Shown: positions 1 to 5,615, counted from the stretch's first letter. The stretch is 6,382 nt of DNA from CAKZSU01 sp044223895 (GCA_044223895.1 JBGALL010000084.1:1-6382); one strand, 5' to 3'. Program-made: numbers and translations. The notes: generated by a model not told the origin, from the letters alone.

Positions 1-521
1 GATGTTTCGATCCCAACCGATACAAAATTCCCTACGACTAGACAATTTTTTATATATCCCTACAGCAAATAATGATCCAATGCCCATGTGGGGGATAACA
101 GATCCAGAATCATATCTTTCGGAATACAGAGAACGAATGCATGAATTACCAAAAACAAGTTGGTCACGTCTGGCAGAATTTATCACCAGTTTGAAAATGG
201 GAAACAATCCGCATTTTGAGATACAGAATTACAATCCGGCTATCCAACAGGAACCTATACGTCTTGGAGGAGGGTATTGGCCAGATGGGTGTGCTGGGAT
301 AACCAAATCAGCTCTAGAATATTGCGGTATACCCATCCAACCTCGAGAAGAGTTGTTGTATACACCAGGGAATAGGAGAAGTTAAGACTACATGGAATAA
401 CTATCTTCGAGTACAGATCTTACGTCGATCACATCGTGATACCACAAACGAGCTATTGTATCCACACTCCCATCCGCCAGACCCACATTATCTCACGACT
501 AGATATTTTTTTTGCAAGTAA
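1..521 (+). pseudogene. unrecognised protein gene, probably frameshifted (left end may be cut by the window)
   Basis: I do not recognise the family. Frame 2 is open from an ATG at position 2 to a TAA at 383-385 (127 codons); the true start may lie left of the window. The product is soluble-looking, with no membrane segment. It has a Gly-rich patch and two cysteines near its end (GGGYWPDGCAG at about residues 89-99, then C108). After the stop, composition stays gene-like until about 505, and the next frame is open to a TAA at 519-521. Removing one G from the GGG at 368-370 joins the frames, giving a tail that begins TPGIGEVKTTWNNYLRV and contains a His/Pro-rich segment (YPHSHPPDPHY). The joined product would be about 172 residues. 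The frameshift is inferred from composition and protein-likeness, not from a homologue. It could instead be a sequencing error, or the gene may really end at 385. Confidence 0.5.
489..513 (+). terminator. weak candidate intrinsic terminator
   Basis: A 5-bp inverted repeat (TATCT at 489-493, AGATA at 501-505, 7-base loop) is followed directly by eight T residues at 506-513. The position at the end of the first gene and before an AT-rich gap fits a terminator. However, the stem has only one G-C pair, and the T run lies just inside the shifted-frame stop at 519-521, so the call is tentative. Confidence 0.25.
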
Positions 522-578
522 AACATCAAATATTATTAAGATTATAAAAGTTATATTAAATTTTCTTACATGTGTATA

Positions 579-607
579 TTGTTTAATTCATAAACTTTGT
601 CTAAACT
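579..607 (+). promoter_or_regulatory. candidate promoter of the PIN-domain module
   Basis: TTGTTT at 579-584 (3/6 to the -35 consensus) and TAAACT at 602-607 (4/6 to TATAAT) are 17 bases apart. The -10 hexamer ends 6 bases before the ATG at 614, so transcription would begin at or near that ATG. The match is weak on its own. It gains some support from the same TAnnnT spacing at three other starts here. A second -10-like hexamer, TATATT at 575-580, is an alternative. The rest of 386-613 is AT-rich and shows no further gene that I trust. Confidence 0.3.
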
Positions 608-613
608 TAAACC

Positions 614-790
614 ATGAAACAAGATAAAGATAAACAGATGATTAGAAAAAATGATATGGAACCTGCGGGTAATAAAACTTTTGATGAAGTAATTGATTCT
701 ATTCGTTCTGCGAAAAAGAAAATTGAAGAAATAGAAACCGAGAATGTTAAAAAAACGAATAAGAATGACTCAAATTTATCCCTCATTTGA
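614..790 (+). CDS. 58-aa charged small protein, candidate antitoxin
   Basis: A short ORF opens at ATG 614 and ends at TGA 788-790, overlapping the PIN-domain gene in a different frame by 47 bases (26 bases if that gene starts at 765). The product is Lys/Glu/Asp-rich and very hydrophilic. A likely amphipathic helix runs from about residue 21 to 43 (KTFDEVIDSIRSAKKKIEE). I see no clear N-terminal DNA-binding fold of the AbrB, ribbon-helix-helix or Phd kinds, so it may be a toxin-wrapping segment only. The antitoxin role is inferred from size, charge, position before a PIN protein and the overlapping stop/start. No Shine-Dalgarno sequence precedes it; the start may be leaderless. It could be a non-coding leader, but AT-rich DNA with 58 open codons ending inside the next gene favours a real coupled gene. 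Confidence 0.55.
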   Translation: MKQDKDKQMIRKNDMEPAGNKTFDEVIDSIRSAKKKIEEIETENVKKTNKNDSNLSLI

Positions 791-1328
791 TCCATCTCTT
801 AAAAAGAATTTAGGTGAGTTTATTGTTCCCGATACTTCTGTTCTTCAACTATGTTTTACAGATGAAATTTTTTTTAGATTTTTTCTGCAATTTACTGAAC
901 ATTCTACTATACTAATAGACCCAACTGCTAAATTAGAGTTTCTTCGTGGAGCTTATCAAGAACACTTATTCACCGAACGTTCTACTTTTATTGAATATAA
1001 TGGGTTTTTAAAAATGATGGATCATAATCAAATTCATAATCTTACATACAAAAAAGCATTGGATATAGCACGAATATATGCTCATGTTGGAAATCCAAGA
1101 ATACCTCTTGGTGATTTGTTAATCCTTGCAAGAATGTCAGTATATTCTGTGCCTTGCACATTTTTTACACTTGATAAAGAAGACTTTGGTACATTACTCT
1201 TTGATCGATTGGGCATAGTAACATTAGTTAGACAAAATAAAGTTAGAGCTGATTATTTTACCAACATGCAGATATTAACAGTCAATAAAACTAAATTCGA
1301 TACTTGCCTCAGGAAATTACCTCAGTAA
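744..1328 (+). CDS. PIN-domain protein, probable ribonuclease toxin (VapC-like)
   Basis: The 194-residue product matches the PIN nuclease layout. FIVPDTSVL holds the first acidic residue (D30), TAKLEFLRG the second (E65), IPLGDLLILA the third (D124), and FTLDKEDF the fourth (D144, with D147 nearby). These would coordinate the divalent metal in the PIN active site. In VapBC modules such proteins cleave RNA and are blocked by the partner antitoxin. The length exceeds the usual 130-150 residues of VapC, with extra material at both ends (about 25 residues before the first strand and a Lys-rich tail after residue 163). The start is uncertain: ATG 744 gives the longest form, while ATG 765 (residue 8) removes a basic leader. 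Both lie inside the upstream small ORF, which implies translational coupling. The DNA is much AT-richer than ychF next door. No toxin activity can be shown from sequence, and a housekeeping or defence PIN role is possible. Confidence 0.75.
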   Translation: MLKKRIRMTQIYPSFDPSLKKNLGEFIVPDTSVLQLCFTDEIFFRFFLQFTEHSTILIDPTAKLEFLRGAYQEHLFTERSTFIEYNGFLKMMDHNQIHNLTYKKALDIARIYAHVGNPRIPLGDLLILARMSVYSVPCTFFTLDKEDFGTLLFDRLGIVTLVRQNKVRADYFTNMQILTVNKTKFDTCLRKLPQ

Positions 1329-1352
1329 TCTGAACCATTACAAGCTAATTCG

Positions 1353-1361
1353 TGATAAAAT
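1353..1361 (+). promoter_or_regulatory. extended -10 promoter of ychF, leaderless
   Basis: TGATAAAAT forms an extended -10 element: TG at 1353-1354, then TAAAAT at 1356-1361 (5/6 to TATAAT). No good -35 hexamer is present, and extended -10 promoters often do without one. Counting about 7 bases downstream puts the transcription start on the A of the ychF ATG at 1368. No Shine-Dalgarno sequence precedes that ATG. Both facts fit a leaderless mRNA. Confidence 0.5.
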
Positions 1362-1367
1362 ACGTTC

Positions 1368-2486
1368 ATGTCACTCAAAATTGGAATTGTTGGTCTCCCA
1401 AATGCAGGTAAATCTACCTTGTTTAATGCCTTGCTGAAAAAGCAGCAGGCTTTGGCAGCCAATTATCCCTTCGCCACTATCGAACCAAATATCGGTATCG
1501 TCCCTGTACCCGATGAACGCCTAGATAAACTCGCCGATTTTGTCTAAAAAACAGAAGGCAAACGACCGCCACTCAGTAACGCTACCGTAGAATTCGTCGA
1601 CATTGCTGGACTCGTTGCCGGAGCCTCTACCGGCGAAGGACTGGGAAATAAATTCCTTTCCCACATTCGAGAAGTAGACCTGATCTGTCATGTCACCCGC
1701 TACTTCGAAGATGCCGACGTCATCCACGTCGCCGGAGATGTAAATCCAGAACGAGACAAAGGAATCATCGAAACCGAACTAGTTCTAGCAGATCTTCAAA
1801 CCCTCACCAAACAAACCGAAACCAGAGGAACCAAAGACAAGCGACTCATCCGTAAATGGGAACTAGTGCAAATCCTTATAGCCGCACTCAATGATGGTAA
1901 ATCAGCCCGAGAAGTCATCCTCGAAACCGACGATGAAGATAGAGACGCAGTACGAGATTTAAATCTCCTCACCATGAAACCAGTCATCTTTGTACGAAAT
2001 GTCTCTGAGTCACAAGCATCTGTCATCCTGAACAACGTGAAGGATGACAAGCAAAAGAATCAAGATGACGAATATCAATCTCAAGATGATACAGTGCTCA
2101 TATCTGCCAAAATAGAATCTGAGCTAGCTCTACTATCACCCGAAGAGCAAAAAGAATATCTTTCATCCCTCGGATGGGATCAATCAGGATAAGATCGACT
2201 GATCAAAACAGCCTACAAAAAAATAGTACTCATATCCTACTTAACCTGTGGGATCATCGAAGCCAAAGCCTGGACCATCAAACGCGGTACAAAAGCCCCT
2301 CAAGCAGCTGGGACTATTCACACAGATTTTGAGAAAAAATTTATTAAAGCCGACATCGTCGCTTATCAAGATTTTGTAACCTTGGGCGGATGGGTAGGTG
2401 CCAGACAAAACGGCAAAGCCAGGATGGAAGGCAAAGAATACGAAATGCATGACGGCGATGTAGTAGAATTTAAGATAGGAAGTTAG
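1368..2486 (+). pseudogene. ychF: ychF / OLA1-family P-loop ATPase with two in-frame TAA codons
   Basis: YchF is a near-universal ribosome-associated, OBG-related ATPase. The single frame from ATG 1368 to TAG 2484-2486 spans 373 codons, close to the usual ~363 residues. It carries the P-loop GLPNAGKST (about residues 8-16), the switch II region FVDIAGLVAGAS, GEGLGNKFLSHIREVD, the NVSE stretch at the nucleotide-specificity position, and a full C-terminal TGS domain with WTIKRGTKAPQAAGTIHTDF and DGDVVEFKIG. The frame is broken twice by TAA. Codon 60 (1545-1547) falls after LADFV, and codon 275 (2190-2192) replaces what is normally Leu in the GLDRLI segment, one change from TTA. There are no frameshifts, and the promoter and start look intact. 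A recent pseudogene is most likely. Sequencing error or readthrough are alternatives. Code reassignment is unlikely, because TAA ends other genes here. A 59-aa fragment would be the direct product. Confidence 0.85.
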
Positions 2487-2491
2487 TTCCT

Positions 2492-2824
2492 ATGAAAACC
2501 GTTTTAAAGATTCTCTTCCAAATATTTTTTGGCGTTGGATTGGCCTTTATTTTATTTTTTTCATTTTCATTCATTGAGAATAAACTACAGCTTCTTGTTA
2601 CCAAACAATGTCTCCGTTCTAATCAACGAAGTGATATGATCTTTTGCCCTGTGAGAATGAGTACAAGATTAGAACCTGCAGTATTAACAATTCAATTAGT
2701 ACACGGCGGAGTAGAAGATTGTACTTGTGGAAACCCGACGTATATTCATCTTGATGTTTTAACTGGTTTCTTCTTAGTATATCTCTTTGGTTTAAGAGCG
2801 GTAATGAAGCGATTTGGTCAATAA
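2492..2824 (+). CDS. 110-aa two-helix membrane protein with a cysteine-containing loop
   Basis: I do not recognise the family. A strongly hydrophobic helix at about residues 7-27 follows a short basic start (MKTVLK), and a second runs from about 87 to 101 before a basic end (LRAVMKRFGQ). By the positive-inside rule both termini are cytoplasmic, and residues 28-86 form an external loop. That loop holds four cysteines: C40, C52, and a CxC pair at C77 and C79 (VEDCTCGNP). They could form disulfides or bind metal; this is inference. The gene begins five bases after the ychF stop with no promoter or Shine-Dalgarno sequence of its own, so it is probably co-transcribed with ychF. The early stops in ychF may therefore reduce its expression through polarity. 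Its stop overlaps the stop of the convergent minus-strand gene. Confidence 0.6.
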   Translation: MKTVLKILFQIFFGVGLAFILFFSFSFIENKLQLLVTKQCLRSNQRSDMIFCPVRMSTRLEPAVLTIQLVHGGVEDCTCGNPTYIHLDVLTGFFLVYLFGLRAVMKRFGQ

Positions 2825-3627
2825 TTAACCATGGCGTTATATTTCAAATCCTGATTTTTGCGAGCAATCCAATCACGACTAGTATTTATTAGATCCCCAT
2901 GTTCATCAAAAACCCGAATATATTCATACATCATCCCAGTATTGTCAGAATCTACATCTGTAAAGACTAAATCCGCTTCGGTACTGGCCTCTTTCGCTTC
3001 GACGATAAATGCATACTCTTTTTTCGGATCGATAATTACTGGCTTTTCAAAAGTAAAATTAAAACCTTTTTTGGCAAAAATATTTTTGGCACTGATCGTA
3101 GCTTCCGCTATTTGTTCTCCTGCATCGACAGTTAAGCCTTTCATTTCATAAAAACGTAAAAGCAGATTGCCACCACTGGCAGAGTTAGCAAATAATTGTA
3201 GACTCACCAAAGAGACTGGAGAGGAACTATTGGGTTTAAAACTCTGAGCAACTTTTTGAGATTCGCCAGAAATAAAGGTAACTGGAAATTCTGTCGAAGA
3301 GAATTGTACTTTCGAATCACCGAGGACACTCCCTGATTTACTGGCTAACGAAGTTTGTAACAACGTTTTTTCCTGAAAAGCAGCAGCATACTGTGATTTG
3401 GCTTGGGTAAGATCGTTTTGGGCATTTAATAATTGATCACGCAGAGAACGATTAGAAACGGTGAAGTAATACACCATGGAGACAAAACCCACAACAATAG
3501 CTAGAATAAATCCAATCCCAACTTTTATCGATACAGGAGTAACTGTCACTGGGATCACATCAGAAATAGTTTCGGTAGATGGTAATGATGGGGAGAGAAT
3601 AACTCCCTGCATTGGTAGCTCTTCCAT
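2818..3627 (-). CDS. membrane-anchored coiled-coil protein with extracellular beta-sandwich-like domain
   Basis: This 269-residue product has a short cytoplasmic, Thr/Val/Pro-rich N-terminus and one transmembrane helix at about residues 36-55. A coiled-coil-like stretch follows at about 58-95 (SLRDQLLNAQNDLTQAKSQY). A C-terminal beta-rich domain spans about 105-269. Its KVAQSFKPNSSSPVSLVSLQLF start and ...KPVIIDPKKEYAFIVEA pattern resemble the anchored surface beta-sandwich domains that begin AQSF-; the match is by eye. The domain should lie outside the membrane. The start at 3627 has no Shine-Dalgarno sequence but has TATACT ending 6 bases upstream, fitting a leaderless mRNA. ATG 3612 (residue 6), behind GGAAGAG, is an alternative. 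It lies 22 bases downstream of the LCP gene on the same strand, so a shared envelope operon is likely. The function is unknown, perhaps surface attachment or cell-wall assembly. Confidence 0.7.
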   Translation of the reverse strand: MEELPMQGVILSPSLPSTETISDVIPVTVTPVSIKVGIGFILAIVVGFVSMVYYFTVSNRSLRDQLLNAQNDLTQAKSQYAAAFQEKTLLQTSLASKSGSVLGDSKVQFSSTEFPVTFISGESQKVAQSFKPNSSSPVSLVSLQLFANSASGGNLLLRFYEMKGLTVDAGEQIAEATISAKNIFAKKGFNFTFEKPVIIDPKKEYAFIVEAKEASTEADLVFTDVDSDNTGMMYEYIRVFDEHGDLINTSRDWIARKNQDLKYNAMVNY

Positions 3628-3633
3628 CCACTA

Positions 3634-3639
3634 AGTATA
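3634..3639 (-). promoter_or_regulatory. candidate -10 element, leaderless start of the coiled-coil membrane protein
   Basis: On the minus strand TATACT (5/6 to TATAAT) ends 6 bases before the ATG at 3627, placing the predicted transcription start on that ATG. There is no clear -35 hexamer. The gene could also be read from the LCP promoter, so this would be an internal operon promoter. Confidence 0.35.
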
Positions 3640-3649
3640 CAGTAATAAC

Positions 3650-4843
3650 CTATAATTTTCCACTCGGGGAGGCTTCTTTTAGTTCAGAACTCTTGGTAGC
3701 TTCGGTTTGGATATAGTCCTGTATCCCTTTCCAATTATATTCTCCAGTCTTGGAAGTCAGCACATATTGACCTCGGCCATTATACCCCTGATTCAAAACA
3801 TTCTCATCAGACAGGGCAATAGCTACAATTTTGTAGGTCCGTAAATCCTGAGCAAAGGGGAGTAACGAGGTTAGAAACCCTGCATCCACATCTGTTTTTA
3901 GATCTTTACCCAAAGACAAAAAGAAAGGAATAGCTTTTGGTAAAAATCCTACTTGGAATATTTTTTCCTTCGCTGCCTGAATAATTGCTCGTTGTCGTTG
4001 CGAACGAGAAAAATCTCCTCTAGTTTCCGCACTATGACGTGAACGAGCAACTTTTAGAGCCGTTTCTCCATCCAAATGTTGTGTCCCTTTAGAAACATGT
4101 AAATGTTCGTAGCGACAGGTAAACAGGCTTTCTAAATCATCACCTTTATAGGTAGCCGAAAGGGTAGCAATATCTTGTTCACTAAATCCACAGGATTCAT
4201 TTTCTTTCCCGCGGATAGGATAACGATAATCATCAAAACTTTGATCAAAACTTACATCTACACCACCTAAGGTATTGATCGCTTTGACAAATCCATCAAA
4301 ACTTAAAGCTACATAATAATCAATGGGATATCCAGTTACATCACCAATAAGCTTTTTTGCTAATGCACCGGGATTGGTTGAACCTTTATATTGACTTGGT
4401 TTGTTAGGATAGTTTTTATCATCAATACCAATAGCAAAGGCAGCATTAATTTTATCTTCCCACATTTGGGTATCCGACACCGGGATAGATACTGCCAAAT
4501 CACGAGGAATGGTTATCATCAGTACCTGTTTTTTTTCGGGTTGGACCACGGCTTCTATCAACGTATCAGTCAAATACCCGCCATCATGATCTGGTCCACC
4601 ATATCCCAAGAGAAGTATAGAGACAGGTTTGGGACCTGGAGTCGGTGTCGGCGTAGGAGTAATTTTTACTAAAGGATTGCTAACAACCTTGATAGTTTGA
4701 GGATGGAACTTAACATACACAAAAGCTGCCAGTAATCCGAATACCAACCCAAACACCGGTAAAATCCACGAACGAGCTACTGCACGTTTCCGTTTGACAG
4801 GCTTTTTTGGAGCTGGTTCTGCCTTACGATACTGGACTTTCAT
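3650..4843 (-). CDS. LytR-CpsA-Psr (LCP) family cell-envelope protein
   Basis: LCP proteins are membrane-anchored enzymes that transfer lipid-linked glycopolymers onto peptidoglycan or surface proteins. Residue numbers count from the upstream GTG at 4867. The protein has a basic cytoplasmic segment (KKPVKRKR, 21-28), one transmembrane helix (about 33-53), a PTPTPTPGP linker (71-79), and then the LCP domain. Hallmarks are VSILLLGYGG (82-91), TDTL (D101), TIPRDLAV (R122, D123) and VARSRHSAETRGDFSRSQRQR (273-293), the set of Arg/Asp residues that bind the polyprenyl-pyrophosphate substrate. C226 and C251 sit in an insert and may form a disulfide. I prefer ATG 4843: an extended -10 lies just before it, and the 8-codon GTG extension runs into the divergent tRNA promoter. 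GTG 4867 remains possible (405 aa rather than 397). The next gene, 22 bases on, is another surface membrane protein. The stop is TAG. Confidence 0.9.
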   Translation of the reverse strand: MKVQYRKAEPAPKKPVKRKRAVARSWILPVFGLVFGLLAAFVYVKFHPQTIKVVSNPLVKITPTPTPTPGPKPVSILLLGYGGPDHDGGYLTDTLIEAVVQPEKKQVLMITIPRDLAVSIPVSDTQMWEDKINAAFAIGIDDKNYPNKPSQYKGSTNPGALAKKLIGDVTGYPIDYYVALSFDGFVKAINTLGGVDVSFDQSFDDYRYPIRGKENESCGFSEQDIATLSATYKGDDLESLFTCRYEHLHVSKGTQHLDGETALKVARSRHSAETRGDFSRSQRQRAIIQAAKEKIFQVGFLPKAIPFFLSLGKDLKTDVDAGFLTSLLPFAQDLRTYKIVAIALSDENVLNQGYNGRGQYVLTSKTGEYNWKGIQDYIQTEATKSSELKEASPSGKL

Positions 4844-4849
4844 TAGCAA

Positions 4850-4858
4850 ATCGTACCA
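4850..4858 (-). promoter_or_regulatory. candidate extended -10 of the LCP gene, leaderless
   Basis: The minus strand reads TGGTACGAT. This is a TGn extension followed by TACGAT (4/6 to TATAAT), which ends 6 bases before ATG 4843. It fits a leaderless start at that ATG. A competing minus-strand -10, TATACT at 4885-4890, would give a short leader before GTG 4867. Confidence 0.3.
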
Positions 4859-4862
4859 CGTT

Positions 4863-4892
4863 TTCACAGCCGAGCAAAAGATTTAGTATAAT
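4863..4892 (+). promoter_or_regulatory. promoter of tRNA-Leu
   Basis: TTCACA at 4863-4868 (5/6 to TTGACA) and a perfect TATAAT at 4887-4892 are 18 bases apart. Transcription would begin near 4899, a few bases before the mature tRNA. It is the best sigma-70-type promoter in the window. The overlapping minus-strand hexamer TATACT (4885-4890) shares its centre, so this element may fire both ways. Confidence 0.75.
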
Positions 4893-4902
4893 AGGGAACA
4901 TT

Positions 4903-4984
4903 GCCGCGGTGGTGAAACTGGTATACACGTAGGCCCTAGGAGCCTATGTCGCAAGACGTGGAGGTTCGAGTCCTCTCCGCGGCA
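4903..4984 (+). tRNA. tRNA-Leu, anticodon UAG
   Basis: An 82-base type II tRNA folds fully. The acceptor stem GCCGCGG (4903-4909) pairs with CCGCGGC (4977-4983). The D stem is GTG/CAC with GG in the loop, the anticodon stem is TAGGC/GCCTA, the long variable arm has GTC-GCAA-GAC, and the T stem is GGAGG/CCTCT around TTCGAGT. The discriminator base is A at 4984, and CCA is not encoded (CAT follows), so it must be added enzymatically. The 7-base loop CCTAGGA puts the anticodon TAG at 4937-4939, reading CUA and possibly other CUN leucine codons. The long variable arm and A73 support leucine. Base 33 is C rather than the nearly invariant U. No terminator follows before the regulator gene 34 bases downstream. 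Confidence 0.93.
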
Positions 4985-5018
4985 CATACATCACAACCTC
5001 CTGCCTCTACCAAATACC

Positions 5019-5615
5019 ATGGCTGAAAGACCTAGATCATTCGAACATAATCCCGACGATATCCGCAAAATTGAGGCTCAACGCGCCTTAATTGATTTTA
5101 TGTCCGCCAAAATCCAAGGAAATAGCTCCGATAAACAAGCGCAGATATTTACTAATAAATTAGATGAATTAATGAGTATTATTGATCAACAAGAACAGAC
5201 CATAGTGGGATTAGAAAAAGAGTTGGAGTTATTTACTCGCAAGAAGGTTCGCTATTCGATAACTGGTGATCCCAATACTCCCTATATCTTTGATATAGAC
5301 AAAAAAGGAATTACTCATCCAAATAAGTCTGTTTGGAAATTAACTCCCCTTATGTTTAGAGTTCTTTCTATCCTTATCCAACACGCACCGAATGAAATTG
5401 AACATGAAATTTTCATACAGAAAATATGGGGGACAGATATCCTTGATCATCCAGAGAAAAGGTCACTGCTTTGGGTAAATATGTCCCGATTACGAACCTT
5501 TCTTGAAGGAGTTGACCCACAGTTGAAAAACTATCTCCAGAACAGTTCTGGTTTTGCCTATGGGTGGACAGGTACTGTAGAAATAATTGAGGAGGACAAT
5601 GACAGCACAAAGTGA
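5019..5615 (+). CDS. coiled-coil plus winged-helix DNA-binding regulator (OmpR/PhoB-type C-terminal domain)
   Basis: The 198-residue product lacks a receiver domain. Its N-terminal half is helical and charged, with a likely coiled coil at about residues 45-75 (LDELMSIIDQQEQTIVGLEKE) that probably dimerises it. Residues about 105-185 follow the OmpR/PhoB winged-helix pattern: WKLTPLMFRVLSILIQHAPNEI, then IFIQKIWG, the recognition helix RSLLWVNMSRLRTFLE (148-163), and a wing ending GFAYGW. It should bind DNA, but the signal it senses is unknown, since there is no phosphoacceptor domain. The ATG at 5019 has neither a Shine-Dalgarno sequence nor a -10 element before it. It begins 34 bases after tRNA-Leu without an intervening terminator, so it may be transcribed from the tRNA promoter. 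Its end overlaps the next gene by 17 bases, which makes that gene its likely partner or target. Confidence 0.75.
   Translation: MAERPRSFEHNPDDIRKIEAQRALIDFMSAKIQGNSSDKQAQIFTNKLDELMSIIDQQEQTIVGLEKELELFTRKKVRYSITGDPNTPYIFDIDKKGITHPNKSVWKLTPLMFRVLSILIQHAPNEIEHEIFIQKIWGTDILDHPEKRSLLWVNMSRLRTFLEGVDPQLKNYLQNSSGFAYGWTGTVEIIEEDNDSTK
5589..5595 (+). promoter_or_regulatory. strong Shine-Dalgarno site for the gene at 5599
   Basis: GAGGAGG lies inside the end of the regulator gene, 3 bases from the ATG at 5599 (6 bases if the first GAGG pairs). It is the only clear ribosome-binding site in the window. It decides the start of the overlapping downstream gene and points to translational coupling. Confidence 0.7.

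Noticed and set aside
436..627. Plus-strand 63-codon ORF in the AT-rich gap
   Set aside because: It crosses a sharp composition change near 505, has no start signals, and its latter half is low-complexity AT-rich sequence. The neighbouring frame gives a more protein-like reading to 521.
607..795. Minus-strand hydrophobic 62-codon ORF opposite the candidate antitoxin, resembling a type I toxin peptide
   Set aside because: Its Phe/Ser/Ile-rich content is what reverse-reading Lys-rich AT-rich codons produces. It covers the small plus-strand ORF almost exactly and has no ribosome-binding site.
1545..2192. Reassignment of TAA to an amino acid
   Set aside because: TAA terminates at 383-385 (or 519-521), 1326-1328 and 2822-2824. 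TAG and TGA also act as stops here, and only ychF is interrupted.
2814..2832. TGGT...ACCA inverted repeat at the convergent stops, considered as a bidirectional terminator
   Set aside because: There are only four base pairs and no flanking T run in either direction.
2858..3151. Plus-strand ORF opposite the coiled-coil membrane protein gene, and similar ORFs at 4391-4672 (+), 1521-1727 (-), 1796-2050 (-), 2241-2450 (-), 5413-5670 (-) and 6140-6355 (-)
   Set aside because: Each lies opposite a well-supported gene, lacks start signals and shows no recognisable domain.
4937..4939. tRNA anticodon TAG considered as a suppressor of the ychF stops
   Set aside because: An anticodon UAG reads CUA leucine codons. 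A suppressor of UAA would need anticodon UUA.
4995..5003. ACCTCCTG before the regulator gene, considered as a ribosome-binding or 16S-tail-like element
   Set aside because: It is the complement of a Shine-Dalgarno site on the coding strand and cannot pair with 16S rRNA. It is most likely chance.
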